Shown here piece after piece: positions 1-6,846 of a stretch of DNA of 9,826 nucleotides. Origin of the DNA: Bacteroidota bacterium (GTDB lineage: Bacteria; Bacteroidota; Bacteroidia; Chitinophagales; Chitinophagaceae); assembly GCA_025361325.1 (NCBI GenBank), contig JANYAL010000214.1:1-9826 (forward strand), given 5' to 3'. Every line of letters begins with the position of its first letter. Positions within the stretch are counted from its first letter, which is position 1. Below the pieces are notes generated by a model. The model was not told the DNA's origin. It saw nothing but the letters and a program-made list of their open reading frames with translations, and ran no database searches. The translations under genes and the position numbers were made by a program.

Positions 1-65
1 CTTATTTTAAACGCTTTTATCTCTGTTATCCGTTTAAGCTAACCTTTCTCATTTCCCTTCCTTTT

Positions 66-1172
66 TCATTTGTATCCCTCGCTTTCAAACAACTGCTCAT
101 AGAACCGGAGCAGTTTTTTTTCCTCTTCCTGCCAGTTCAGGACCTCCCTCGCCCTTAGGCAGTTCTGTACAAGGCGGTCATGCAGTTGCCGGTCGTTCAG
201 CAGCAGGTTGATTGCATCTGCCACGGAGGTCTCTGAGAGATCATCGATCAGGACAGCAGTTTCAAAAGTCTCATTGATCTTCTGGTACTCCGGGAAATTC
301 ATGGTCACCTGCGGCAGTCCATGGTGGATATAATCAAAGAATTTATTAGCAAGCGAAAAATACTGGTTCAAGCCCGTATTCTCCACCAGGTTAATCCCCA
401 TGATGGCGTTGCCAGTGATCTTTTCCAGATCGGCCGGCAACCACATCCCTTTGAGCAACACTTTATCCTGCAGATTGTTTGCTTTTATCAGTTCTTTTAC
501 CCGTTGCATGAAATTCCCGTCGCCATAGATCACCAGAACTGCATCTACCTTTTTCATGGCGGGTACCAGGAATTCGAATCCCCTGGACTCGTTCACAGCA
601 CCCTGATACAGTATGATTTTCTCAGGTGCAGGTTGGTGGGTGTGGAGTGGTTTAAGGATGGGCAGGTTCCTGATGACCTCATATTGAACACCATAATTCT
701 TTTTGAATGCTTCGGCTATTCCTTCGCTGACTGTATACCCGTTGATGAAATGTGGAATGAATTTCTTCTCCAGGCAGTACCAGAACCTATGTATGTACAG
801 CCGGCTGATTACTTCCTTTTGCTGCGAAAAATATTCGTGCGCGTCATACAGTTTTTTGGTATTCTTTATTTTTGAAGCCAGCCATACAGGTAACATGGTA
901 TCCATGTCGATGCAACAAATGGCGTCGGCTTTCCTGAACAGGAGGTAAAAGAAAAGGCCGGTATTATAGATGGCATAGAAACCGGCCCCTTTTCTGAAAA
1001 AGGGGGCGATCCTTTTCTGTTTGTACTTTTTTGGTTGAAGGGGTGGGGAATGGCGTGCTCTTATTCCCACGAGGGATACACGGTATCCGGCATCGGACAA
1101 TGAGTTGCAGATACGGTCCATCCGCTGGTCAAAGCAGAGGTCATTTGTGACAGTAAAAATCAATGATTTCAA
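66..1172 (-). CDS. Glycosyltransferase, GT-B fold, GT4-like
   Basis: This 368-residue protein probably transfers a sugar from a nucleotide-sugar donor to a surface glycan or lipid carrier at the cytoplasmic face; donor and acceptor cannot be told from sequence. It starts with the FTVTNDLCFDQRMDRIC block (about residues 6-22) typical of a Bacteroidota glycosyltransferase group. An acceptor-side Rossmann half carries IDMDT (88-92) and YDAHEYF (109-115). The donor-side half carries YQGAVNESRGFE (189-200), YGDGN (216-220) and a NQYFSLANKFFDYIHHGLP block (269-287), matching the C-terminal nucleotide-sugar site of GT4 enzymes. There is no signal peptide or clear membrane helix. The start is TTG: an in-frame TAA lies just two codons upstream and the next in-frame Met (residue 18) would cut the conserved block. 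It stands divergent from rpsO, and its other neighbours lie outside the window. Family call is firm, substrate unknown. Confidence 0.88.
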   Translation of the reverse strand: MKSLIFTVTNDLCFDQRMDRICNSLSDAGYRVSLVGIRARHSPPLQPKKYKQKRIAPFFRKGAGFYAIYNTGLFFYLLFRKADAICCIDMDTMLPVWLASKIKNTKKLYDAHEYFSQQKEVISRLYIHRFWYCLEKKFIPHFINGYTVSEGIAEAFKKNYGVQYEVIRNLPILKPLHTHQPAPEKIILYQGAVNESRGFEFLVPAMKKVDAVLVIYGDGNFMQRVKELIKANNLQDKVLLKGMWLPADLEKITGNAIMGINLVENTGLNQYFSLANKFFDYIHHGLPQVTMNFPEYQKINETFETAVLIDDLSETSVADAINLLLNDRQLHDRLVQNCLRAREVLNWQEEEKKLLRFYEQLFESEGYK

Positions 1173-1258
1173 ACCGGTTATTTATGGTCAGATGCCTTAA
1201 AACAAGGCAATATTCAAAAAAAATCGTCATTTCACCACTAAAAACGGATTTATTTATG

Positions 1259-1266
1259 TAGTTTTG
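1259..1266 (+). promoter_or_regulatory. Bacteroidota-type -7 element for rpsO
   Basis: TAGTTTTG matches the Bacteroidota -7 consensus TAnnTTTG exactly. It lies 58 bases before the rpsO start codon, which would place transcription initiation at roughly 1270. I see no clear TTG at the expected -33 position, so the call rests on the -7 element and its position alone. Confidence 0.6.
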
Positions 1267-1268
1267 CA

Positions 1269-1310
1269 CCCGAAATAAAGAAAATAATAAAGGTGTCAAT
1301 TCGGGCACCT
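1269..1310 (+). promoter_or_regulatory. Structured rpsO 5' leader (candidate S15 autoregulatory element)
   Basis: A hairpin at 1291-1310 pairs AGGTGTC with GGCACCT (seven pairs including one U-G) around the loop AATTCG, ending 14 bases before the rpsO ATG. A competing pairing exists: CCCGAA at 1269-1274 is an exact reverse complement of TTCGGG at 1300-1305, which takes in the hairpin loop and two bases of its 3' arm. Pairing only the loop part (TTCG with CGAA) would give a pseudoknot. S15 is known to repress its own mRNA through leader structures in several phyla; that this leader does so is inference. The predicted transcription start near 1270 may trim the upstream strand. Confidence 0.45.
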
Positions 1311-1324
1311 CAAAAACAAATTAG

Positions 1325-1597
1325 ATGTCTTATTTAACAACAGAAAAAAAAGCTACTGTTTTCAGTAATTATGGGGCTGCTGCAAAGAACACCGGCTCTA
1401 TCGAGGGCCAGATCGCTTTGCTTACAGACCGTATCAACCACATTTCAGATCATCTCAAGGGCAACAAAAAGGATTTCTCCACACAGCGTGGCCTGATGAT
1501 GATGGTAGGGCAGCGTAAGCGCCTGTTAACCTATCTCAGCAAACACGACCTGAGCGGTTACAGGGCATTGATCGAAAAATTAGGCCTCCGTAAATAA
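1325..1597 (+). CDS. rpsO: 30S ribosomal protein S15
   Basis: S15 is a small all-helical protein that binds the central domain of 16S rRNA early in 30S assembly and contributes to an intersubunit bridge. The 90 residues match the usual length of about 89. The family signature runs through INHISDHLKGNKKDFSTQRG (residues 37-56) into the helix MMMVGQRKRLLTYL, and the protein ends with IEKLGLRK, as nearly all S15 proteins do. The central segment reads NKKDFSTQRG where E. coli has HKKDHHSRRG, a variation typical of Bacteroidota as far as I recall. The ATG follows an A-rich stretch with no Shine-Dalgarno sequence, usual for this phylum. It sits directly upstream of pnp, the pairing also found in proteobacteria, with a terminator-like hairpin between them. 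Confidence 0.98.
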   Translation: MSYLTTEKKATVFSNYGAAAKNTGSIEGQIALLTDRINHISDHLKGNKKDFSTQRGLMMMVGQRKRLLTYLSKHDLSGYRALIEKLGLRK

Positions 1598-1620
1598 TTC
1601 CTTCAAATCTTATGTAACAC

Positions 1621-1663
1621 GAATATTCCCGACGGTTTGTACGGATTGGGAAATATTCTTTTT
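1621..1663 (+). terminator. Terminator-like hairpin between rpsO and pnp
   Basis: GAATATTCCC (1621-1630) pairs with GGGAAATATTC (1648-1658) with a single bulged A, across a 17-base loop, and is followed by five T residues (1659-1663). The long loop and the bulge make it weaker than a classic terminator, so partial readthrough into pnp is possible. It begins 24 bases after the rpsO stop. Confidence 0.6.
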
Positions 1664-1675
1664 AAACAAGGTTTG

Positions 1676-1683
1676 TATTTTGG
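1676..1683 (+). promoter_or_regulatory. Possible -7 element for pnp
   Basis: TATTTTGG, just after the rpsO terminator-like hairpin, resembles TAnnTTTG but departs from it by one base. It would give a leader of about 70 bases before the pnp ATG at 1759. This is a weak call; pnp could instead be reached by readthrough from rpsO. Confidence 0.3.
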
Positions 1684-1758
1684 CAGGCTTATTTTCAGAT
1701 CAATGATACTTGAACTGTTCCTGTGCCATGCACTACAAACCATAAACTTTTCAAAATT

Positions 1759-3912
1759 ATGTCTGTATTCAATTCCAAATCCGTAACATTCGATATGGGT
1801 GGTGGACGAATGGTTACCATAGAGACCGGTAAACTTGCTCGTCAGGCCGACGGTTCTGTAACAGTACGTCAGGGAAATTGCATTATACTGGCTACGGTGG
1901 TAGCTACCAAGGAGCCCAAGGCCGGGCAGAGTTTTTTCCCCTTATCTGTGGATTACCAGGAGAAATTCGGATCTGCGGGACGTATACCCGGCTCTTTTTT
2001 CAAACGTGAAGCGCGTTTAAACGATTATGAGATCCTTACTTCCCGGTTGATTGATCGTGCGTTAAGGCCCTTATTTCCGGAGGATTACCTATGCGAAGTG
2101 CAGGTTCTGGTTTCCCTGATTTCATCTGATTCGGAAGTAATGCCCGATTCTCTGGCATGTCTGGCAGCTTCAGCTGCGCTTGCCGTTTCGGATATTCCCA
2201 TTCAGGAGATCATTTCAGAAGTACGTATCGGCAGGGTGAATGGAAAAATGATCATCAATCCTACCCGCTCAGAACTGGCTGCTTCCGATCTTGAATTTAT
2301 CATTGCGGCTACCGATAAGAATATCATGATGGTGGAGGGCGAAAGCAAAGAGTGCCAGGAAGAAGACCTGATACAGGCAATTGAAATGGCACATGATGCT
2401 GTTCGTATACAGGTAAAGGCTCAGGAAGAGTTAAGGTCTCTGGTGGGTGTTACTTCAAAAAGGGAATATACCAAACCTTATCGCAATGAGGAATTGAATG
2501 AAAAGATAACTGCTTTTGCAAAAGACAAGATGTATACCATTGCTGCTGCCGCTTCTGCGAAACATGAAAGAAGTGAAGCCTTTTCAAAGCTTCAGAAGGA
2601 AGTAACAGCTTTTCTCGGCGAAGAGCTAGCAGATGCTGATAAAGCGCTGGTTGGCCATTATTTTGGGGAACTGCAGTACTATGTGGTACGGGATATGATC
2701 CTCCACGACAAGAAACGCCTGGATGGCCGGGGCACCGAAGATATCCGCATGCTTGAGATGGAAACGGATATCTTACCTACTCCGCACGGATCGGCCTTAT
2801 TCACCCGGGGCGAAACACAGTCGCTTACTACTGTAACACTGGGAACCCCGCTTGACGAATTATTGGTTGAAAGTGCATTCAAATCAGATTACACAAAATT
2901 CATATTACATTATAATTTCCCACCTTTTTCAACAGGTGAGGTTAAAATGATGCGGGGTGTTGGCCGCCGGGAAGTGGGACATGGTAACCTGGCCATGCGT
3001 TCTCTTAAGAAAATGATGCCCGGCAGCGAGTATCCTTACACTGTAAGGGTGGTTAGTGATGTGTTGGAGAGCAATGGATCTTCTTCTATGGCAACTGTCT
3101 GTGCCGGTTCACTGGCACTGATGGATGCGGGTGTGCCGTTGGCCAAGCATGTGAGCGGTGTTGCCATGGGGCTGATTAAGAAGGACGATCATTACGCTAT
3201 TCTGACAGATATTCTGGGTGATGAGGATCATCTGGGGGATATGGATTTCAAAGTAACGGGAACGCGTGACGGTATTTGCGGCGTGCAAATGGATATTAAA
3301 GTTGACGGCCTGAGCATGGATATCATGCGCAAAGCGCTTGCACAGGCCAAGGAAGGCCGTATGCATATCCTGAATGCGATGTATGCCTGCACGCCTGCGG
3401 CCAGGGCAGAAGTGAAACCACATGCACCGCGTATGGTTAAGCTGATCATCGACAAGGAATATATTGGTGCTGTGATAGGGCCCGGTGGAAAAGTGATACA
3501 GGAGATCCAGCGCGAAACAGGTGCTACCATCAATATAGAAGAAGTGGGGAACCAGGGAGAGGTCAGCATCTTTTCACCGGAGAAGGAAAGTCTGGAGAAA
3601 GCCCTGAACTGGGTCAAAGGTCTAGTGGCATCTCCGGTTGTAGGGGATACCTACGAAGGAACTGTGAAGAGCATCAAAGAGTTTGGTGCCTTTGTGGAAT
3701 TTCTTCCCAAGAAAGAAGGATTGCTGCACATTAGCGAGATCAGCTGGAAACGCCTGGAAACCATGGAAGGCATTTTTAAGGAAGGAGATAAGGTGAAGGT
3801 TAAACTGCTTGACATTGACCCTAAAACGGGCAAGTTCAAATTAAGCAGGAAAGCATTGATCCCTAAACCTGATGCCCAACCAAGGCCCCAGCAGGGAGGA
3901 CAGTCCGAATAA
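1759..3912 (+). CDS. pnp: Polyribonucleotide nucleotidyltransferase (PNPase)
   Basis: PNPase degrades RNA 3' to 5' by phosphorolysis, releasing nucleoside diphosphates, and can add tails in reverse; it acts as a ring-shaped trimer. Numbering from the ATG at 1759 (717 residues), the first RNase PH domain spans about 5-140 and contains the FFKREAR loop (80-86). A helical linker follows. The second, catalytic RNase PH domain spans about 310-545, with TRGETQ (349-354), NGSSSMATVCAGS and GDEDHLGDMD (487-496), whose Asp488 and Asp494 match the E. coli catalytic aspartates. A KH domain with the GPGG loop (574-577) and an S1 domain (about 629-699) complete the family layout. An ORF extends 12 codons upstream to 1723, but MSVFNSKSVTF at 1759 fits the family N-terminus and follows an AT-rich stretch. 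The short proline- and glutamine-rich tail is not conserved. Confidence 0.98.
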   Translation: MSVFNSKSVTFDMGGGRMVTIETGKLARQADGSVTVRQGNCIILATVVATKEPKAGQSFFPLSVDYQEKFGSAGRIPGSFFKREARLNDYEILTSRLIDRALRPLFPEDYLCEVQVLVSLISSDSEVMPDSLACLAASAALAVSDIPIQEIISEVRIGRVNGKMIINPTRSELAASDLEFIIAATDKNIMMVEGESKECQEEDLIQAIEMAHDAVRIQVKAQEELRSLVGVTSKREYTKPYRNEELNEKITAFAKDKMYTIAAAASAKHERSEAFSKLQKEVTAFLGEELADADKALVGHYFGELQYYVVRDMILHDKKRLDGRGTEDIRMLEMETDILPTPHGSALFTRGETQSLTTVTLGTPLDELLVESAFKSDYTKFILHYNFPPFSTGEVKMMRGVGRREVGHGNLAMRSLKKMMPGSEYPYTVRVVSDVLESNGSSSMATVCAGSLALMDAGVPLAKHVSGVAMGLIKKDDHYAILTDILGDEDHLGDMDFKVTGTRDGICGVQMDIKVDGLSMDIMRKALAQAKEGRMHILNAMYACTPAARAEVKPHAPRMVKLIIDKEYIGAVIGPGGKVIQEIQRETGATINIEEVGNQGEVSIFSPEKESLEKALNWVKGLVASPVVGDTYEGTVKSIKEFGAFVEFLPKKEGLLHISEISWKRLETMEGIFKEGDKVKVKLLDIDPKTGKFKLSRKALIPKPDAQPRPQQGGQSE

Positions 3913-3950
3913 TAATATTAGGTACACTAAATAGACTTTGCCATATTCAT

Positions 3951-3980
3951 GGTCCCGCTTCATGCGGGACCTTTTTTTTT
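3951..3980 (+). terminator. Rho-independent terminator of pnp
   Basis: GGTCCCGC (3951-3958) pairs perfectly with GCGGGACC (3964-3971) around the five-base loop TTCAT, followed by nine T residues (3972-3980). It lies 38 bases after the pnp stop codon and separates pnp from prmA. Confidence 0.96.
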
Positions 3981-4012
3981 CACCAATGTTAAACAGGATC
4001 AGCGATACACTG

Positions 4013-4046
4013 TTTGTGTAATGTAGATTAATATGAGATACTTTTG
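4013..4046 (+). promoter_or_regulatory. Promoter of prmA (TTTG / TACTTTTG)
   Basis: TACTTTTG at 4039-4046 matches the -7 consensus TAnnTTTG exactly, and TTTG at 4013-4016, 22 bases upstream, can serve as the -33 TTG element. Initiation near 4050 would leave a leader of only about 26 bases before the GTG start. It is the best-formed promoter in the window. Confidence 0.7.
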
Positions 4047-4075
4047 CAGAAACTTTACTAAACCACTACAATACA

Positions 4076-4909
4076 GTGATCGTGTCATCAACGAATTATT
4101 TACAATTTGATTTTGTTGTCTCCGGTACGGAACAGACGGAGTTGTTGATTGGATTGCTTGCAGACAAAGGGTTTGCCGGATTTGAGGAAAAGGATGACCT
4201 GCTGACCGCCTATATTTCAGAGGATGATTTCAGTGAAGTGGAATTTTCAGGTATCACCAACTTATTACCACAGTGCGCTTACCGCCGTTCATGGGTGGAA
4301 TCAGTGAACTGGAACCAGCAATGGGAGCGTAGTTTTGAACCGGTACGGGTGAATCAGTTTGCAGCAATACGGGCTGACTTCCATGAACCCATTGTTGATG
4401 TACAGTATGAGATCATCATTACGCCAAAAATGAGTTTCGGAACGGGCCATCACGCCACGACCTGCCTGATGATTGAACAAATGAGTAATCTCGATCTCCA
4501 CCATAAAAATGTACTGGACTTTGGTACGGGAACGGGGATACTGGCCATTCTGGCAGAGAAAATGGGAGCCGGCAAGGTGTTGGCCATAGACAATGATGAC
4601 TGGAGCATTGCGAATCTCCGGGAGAACATAGCGGCCAATGACTGTACCAGGATCCTGGTGTTGCAGGAACACGAACTGCCGGAAGGAGAAATATATGATA
4701 TTATACTCGAAAATATAAATCTGAATGTGATCGCTGCAGGTATTCCGTCATTATCCAGGATCAGTAAGCCTGGTACCTGTGTTATACTCAGTGGCTTCCT
4801 GAAGTCAGATGTTGCTGCACTTATTCCCGTCTTGGATGTGCATCATTTTTTAATAGCACATGAGGCCAATAAAGGTGAATGGGCCTGCCTGGTCCTTATA
4901 TATAATTAA
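4076..4909 (+). CDS. prmA: Ribosomal protein L11 methyltransferase
   Basis: PrmA uses S-adenosylmethionine to trimethylate several amino groups of ribosomal protein L11 in the cytoplasm. In E. coli the modification is dispensable. The 277-residue protein has a small N-terminal substrate-recognition domain (about 1-90), then FGTGHHATT (121-129), the SAM-binding motif LDFGTGTGILAI (147-158) with an acidic end to the next strand (IDND, 171-174), and the catalytic-region motif ENINLNV (212-218). These are in the order and spacing of PrmA. The start is GTG, with a second in-frame GTG two codons later; no in-frame ATG is near, and the NYLQFDF segment that begins the family follows at once. The promoter 30 bases upstream supports this start. 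It lies alone between the pnp terminator and plsY. Confidence 0.94.
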   Translation: MIVSSTNYLQFDFVVSGTEQTELLIGLLADKGFAGFEEKDDLLTAYISEDDFSEVEFSGITNLLPQCAYRRSWVESVNWNQQWERSFEPVRVNQFAAIRADFHEPIVDVQYEIIITPKMSFGTGHHATTCLMIEQMSNLDLHHKNVLDFGTGTGILAILAEKMGAGKVLAIDNDDWSIANLRENIAANDCTRILVLQEHELPEGEIYDIILENINLNVIAAGIPSLSRISKPGTCVILSGFLKSDVAALIPVLDVHHFLIAHEANKGEWACLVLIYN

Positions 4910-4969
4910 TAACTATCTGCGAAGCATATATGATTAATTATATAAATGGTTATTATATATTACTAGTGT

Positions 4970-4992
4970 TTTAACATTAATTAATCGTTAAA
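4970..4992. promoter_or_regulatory. AT-rich dyad upstream of the plsY -7 element
   Basis: TTTAAC (4970-4975) and GTTAAA (4987-4992) are exact reverse complements flanking the palindrome ATTAATTAAT (4976-4985). The two centres of symmetry differ by only half a base. The dyad covers the region where a -33 element would lie relative to the plsY -7 element, so it could be an operator. The local AT-richness makes chance a serious alternative. Confidence 0.3.
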
Positions 4993-5007
4993 TATTCAAA
5001 TAATGCT

Positions 5008-5015
5008 TATTTTTG
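5008..5015 (+). promoter_or_regulatory. -7 element for plsY
   Basis: TATTTTTG matches TAnnTTTG exactly, 28 bases before the plsY ATG, so initiation near 5019 would give a short leader of about 25 bases. No clear -33 TTG is visible. The position suggests plsY is transcribed on its own rather than with prmA. Confidence 0.6.
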
Positions 5016-5043
5016 TGCACTTCAACGCAAGCAACGGAAACGG

Positions 5044-5700
5044 ATGAAAGAACTTCTTCTCATTTTAACGGCATACCTGATTGGATCCATACCTTCCGCA
5101 TACATCATAAGCAAAAAGTTTTTTGGGATTGATATCCGGGATTATGGAAGTGGCAATATGGGTGCTACGAACACATTCCGTGTACTGGGTTCAAAATACG
5201 GCACTATTGTTATGATCATGGATATGCTGAAAGGTGTTGCCGCGGTCTCCTTATACAATTTCCTTCCCTATTATTTCCATAATGAACTGGAACGTACCAA
5301 TTTCATGATCGGACTGGGTCTTGCTGCCGTGATCGGTCATATTTTTCCAATCTTTGCCGGTTTCCGGGGGGGGAAAGGCGTTGCTACGTTATTTGGTATG
5401 TTACTGGCCGTTCAACCGGTTATCGCTGTCTGTTGCATAGGTGTGTTCCTGCTGGTGTTGTACCTGACCCGTTATGTATCATTGAGTTCCATACTGGCGG
5501 CCATTTCCTTACCTGTATCCGTATTGTGGATATGGAACGAACATGAAATAATGTATCGGATCTTTGCCCTGCTGGTAGCGGGCATGGTATTATTGACCCA
5601 CCAGAAGAATATTGGCCGTATCCTGCGTGGTATGGAAAGCAGGGTCCCAATTTTGAAACACCGTGACAGAAAGAAATCCCGCCGTAGAAATGAACTTTAA
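5044..5700 (+). CDS. plsY: Acyl-phosphate:glycerol-3-phosphate acyltransferase
   Basis: PlsY is an integral inner-membrane enzyme that transfers an acyl chain from acyl phosphate (made by PlsX) to the 1-position of glycerol-3-phosphate, giving lysophosphatidate, the first committed step of phospholipid synthesis. All three family motifs are present in the 218 residues: GSGNMGATN (35-43), GHIFPIFAGFRGGKG (98-112) and HQKNIGRILRGMES (186-199). Hydrophobic stretches near 3-21, 52-76, 86-106, 117-141 and 146-182 fit the multi-pass topology. The C-terminus is a strongly basic tail (HRDRKKSRRR) expected on the cytoplasmic side. The length is slightly over the usual 200 or so. plsX is not in the window, so the gene stands apart from its pathway partner. 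Confidence 0.96.
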   Translation: MKELLLILTAYLIGSIPSAYIISKKFFGIDIRDYGSGNMGATNTFRVLGSKYGTIVMIMDMLKGVAAVSLYNFLPYYFHNELERTNFMIGLGLAAVIGHIFPIFAGFRGGKGVATLFGMLLAVQPVIAVCCIGVFLLVLYLTRYVSLSSILAAISLPVSVLWIWNEHEIMYRIFALLVAGMVLLTHQKNIGRILRGMESRVPILKHRDRKKSRRRNEL

Positions 5701-5705
5701 AAACA

Positions 5706-5732
5706 AGAGATTTTCTTTTCTATAAAATCTCT
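5706..5732 (+). terminator. Hairpin after plsY, possible weak terminator
   Basis: AGAGATTTT (5706-5714) and AAAATCTCT (5724-5732) are perfect reverse complements around a nine-base loop, beginning five bases after the plsY stop. No T-run follows directly; only an AT-rich stretch does. It may act as a weak terminator or protect the mRNA 3' end. Confidence 0.4.
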
Positions 5733-5772
5733 ATCTTAACAAAAATTTTTAAAAACAGTATTACCCTAAAGA

Positions 5773-5788
5773 AATTGGTACACCAATT
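5773..5788. promoter_or_regulatory. 16-bp perfect dyad upstream of the M48 protease gene
   Basis: AATTGGT (5773-5779) and ACCAATT (5782-5788) form a perfect inverted repeat with a two-base spacer. It lies 34 bases before the M48 start and just upstream of TAGTATTTG (5791-5799), a -7-like element with one extra base. With so short a spacer it looks more like a dimeric regulator site than an RNA hairpin. The regulator is unknown. Confidence 0.45.
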
Positions 5789-5821
5789 GCTAGTATTTGA
5801 GTATTGATAAAAATTTAAAAC

Positions 5822-6625
5822 ATGAAAAAATTATTTTTTATCCTTTCTGCAATTCCTGTCCTGGTATCCTGCACCACCAATGCGGTCACCGGAAGAAAAC
5901 AACTTGCTTTGTTTCCCGAATCTGCGCTGCGGGAACAGTCTTTGACCCAGTACAGAACATTTCTTTCTTCAAACAATGTGGTCAATGAGAATACTAGTAA
6001 AGATGCCGAGATGGTCAAACGCGTAGGTTCCAGAATTGCCAAGGCGATCACAAATTATTATAGCCAGAAAGGTCTGGGAAAAGAACTGGAAGGATATCAA
6101 TGGGAATTCAACCTGGTTAATAGTAAAGAAGTGAATGCCTGGTGCATGCCTGGCGGCAAGGTTGTAGTGTATACCGGCTTGTTGCCAATTACCCAGAATG
6201 AGGCGGCATTGGCCGTGGTACTCGGTCACGAGATCACCCATGCCGTAGCCCATCATGGGAATGAAAGGATGAGCCAGATGGCTATAGCTCAGGGTCTTGA
6301 AGTAGCTGGGGACCTCTTTACTTCGGGTAATCCTAAAGCCAATGCCATATTTACAAACGTCTTTTCTCCAGGTGCACAGGTTGCGGTATTACTTCCAAAT
6401 TCCCGGAACCAGGAATATGAAGCAGACCACCTTGGATTGTTTTTTGCCGCCATGGCTGGTTATAATCCTAAGGAAGCGATCCCATTTTGGCAACGAATGT
6501 CTGCAGCAGGTGGTCAGAAACCACCGGAATTCCTGGCAACTCATCCGGCAGATGATAAGCGTATAGAAAGGTTACAAGGATATATGAATGAAGCACTTAG
6601 CTATTATAAACCGATAGGCAGATAA
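5822..6625 (+). CDS. M48-family lipoprotein metalloprotease (LoiP/BepA-like)
   Basis: This is a zinc metallopeptidase anchored by a lipid in the periplasm, in the group of LoiP (YggG), YcaL and BepA, which degrade misassembled envelope proteins; its own substrate is unknown. The 267 residues open with a lipoprotein signal: basic MKK, a hydrophobic run and a lipobox LVSC with Cys17 as the lipidation site. TGRKQL (23-28) follows, as in many members. The active site is HEITH (136-140), giving two zinc-binding His and the catalytic Glu137; Glu198 in EYEADHLG is the likely third ligand. THPADDKRIERL (240-251) matches the conserved C-terminal motif whose His lies near the active site in BepA. No TPR domain follows, unlike BepA, so it is closer to LoiP in layout. 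It has its own terminator and lies alone. Confidence 0.93.
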   Translation: MKKLFFILSAIPVLVSCTTNAVTGRKQLALFPESALREQSLTQYRTFLSSNNVVNENTSKDAEMVKRVGSRIAKAITNYYSQKGLGKELEGYQWEFNLVNSKEVNAWCMPGGKVVVYTGLLPITQNEAALAVVLGHEITHAVAHHGNERMSQMAIAQGLEVAGDLFTSGNPKANAIFTNVFSPGAQVAVLLPNSRNQEYEADHLGLFFAAMAGYNPKEAIPFWQRMSAAGGQKPPEFLATHPADDKRIERLQGYMNEALSYYKPIGR

Positions 6626-6651
6626 ATTCAATAGCTTAACCAGAACTGTTT

Positions 6652-6678
6652 AAACTCCGTCTTTGGCGGAGTTTTTTT
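6652..6678 (+). terminator. Rho-independent terminator of the M48 gene
   Basis: AAACTCCG (6652-6659) pairs with CGGAGTTT (6667-6674) around a seven-base loop, and the 3' arm runs into a seven-T tract (6672-6678). It starts 27 bases after the M48 stop codon. Confidence 0.92.
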
Positions 6679-6710
6679 AGTTAGTAATATTATCTCCGGG
6701 ATATTATATG

Positions 6711-6718
6711 TATTTTTG
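6711..6718 (+). promoter_or_regulatory. -7 element for the DUF3052-like gene
   Basis: TATTTTTG matches TAnnTTTG exactly, just after the M48 terminator. If used, it leaves a leader of about 125 bases before the ATG at 6847, the longest in the window. No obvious -33 TTG is seen, and a second promoter nearer the gene cannot be excluded. Confidence 0.5.
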
Positions 6719-6790
6719 AAGTCGATTATAAATTACTCGTATTCGGTTGATCCCCTGAAAAAACCAGCTTGTTGAAAAATTCGTCAGGTT

Positions 6791-6828
6791 AATGATGGAA
6801 ACAAAAGTGCCTGTTATCTACCATCATT
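6791..6828 (+). repeat. Inverted repeat in the leader of the DUF3052-like gene
   Basis: AATGATGG (6791-6798) and CCATCATT (6821-6828) are exact reverse complements separated by 22 bases, ending 18 bases before the start codon. The left arm contains two adjacent ATG codons that open a 28-codon reading frame (6792-6878) overlapping the start of the main gene in another frame. Whether it forms a hairpin or is translated is unknown. Confidence 0.4.
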
Positions 6829-6846
6829 CATTAAAAAGTAATTATT

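Noticed and set aside
7..37. Inverted repeat TTAAACG / CGTTTAA downstream of the glycosyltransferase
   Set aside because: It has seven-base arms, a 17-base loop and no T-run on the minus strand after it, and lies at the window edge, so it cannot be supported as a terminator. Nothing else is visible in 1-65.
321..875. 184-codon plus-strand ORF antisense to the glycosyltransferase
   Set aside because: It lies wholly within a clearly conserved minus-strand gene, has no recognisable domain and no promoter or start signals, so it is a shadow frame.
1723..1758. Twelve-codon upstream extension of pnp
   Set aside because: The residues MPCTTNHKLFKI do not fit the PNPase N-terminus, while the ATG at 1759 does and has an AT-rich upstream stretch.
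3109..3617. Overlapping antisense ORFs of 104 and 129 codons inside pnp
   Set aside because: pnp is conserved across this whole stretch; the antisense frames show no protein family features.
4908..4954. Nine-base AT-rich pairing (AATAACTAT with ATGGTTATT) after prmA
   Set aside because: It has a 29-base loop, one wobble pair, low-complexity TA sequence and no T-run; chance is the likelier explanation.
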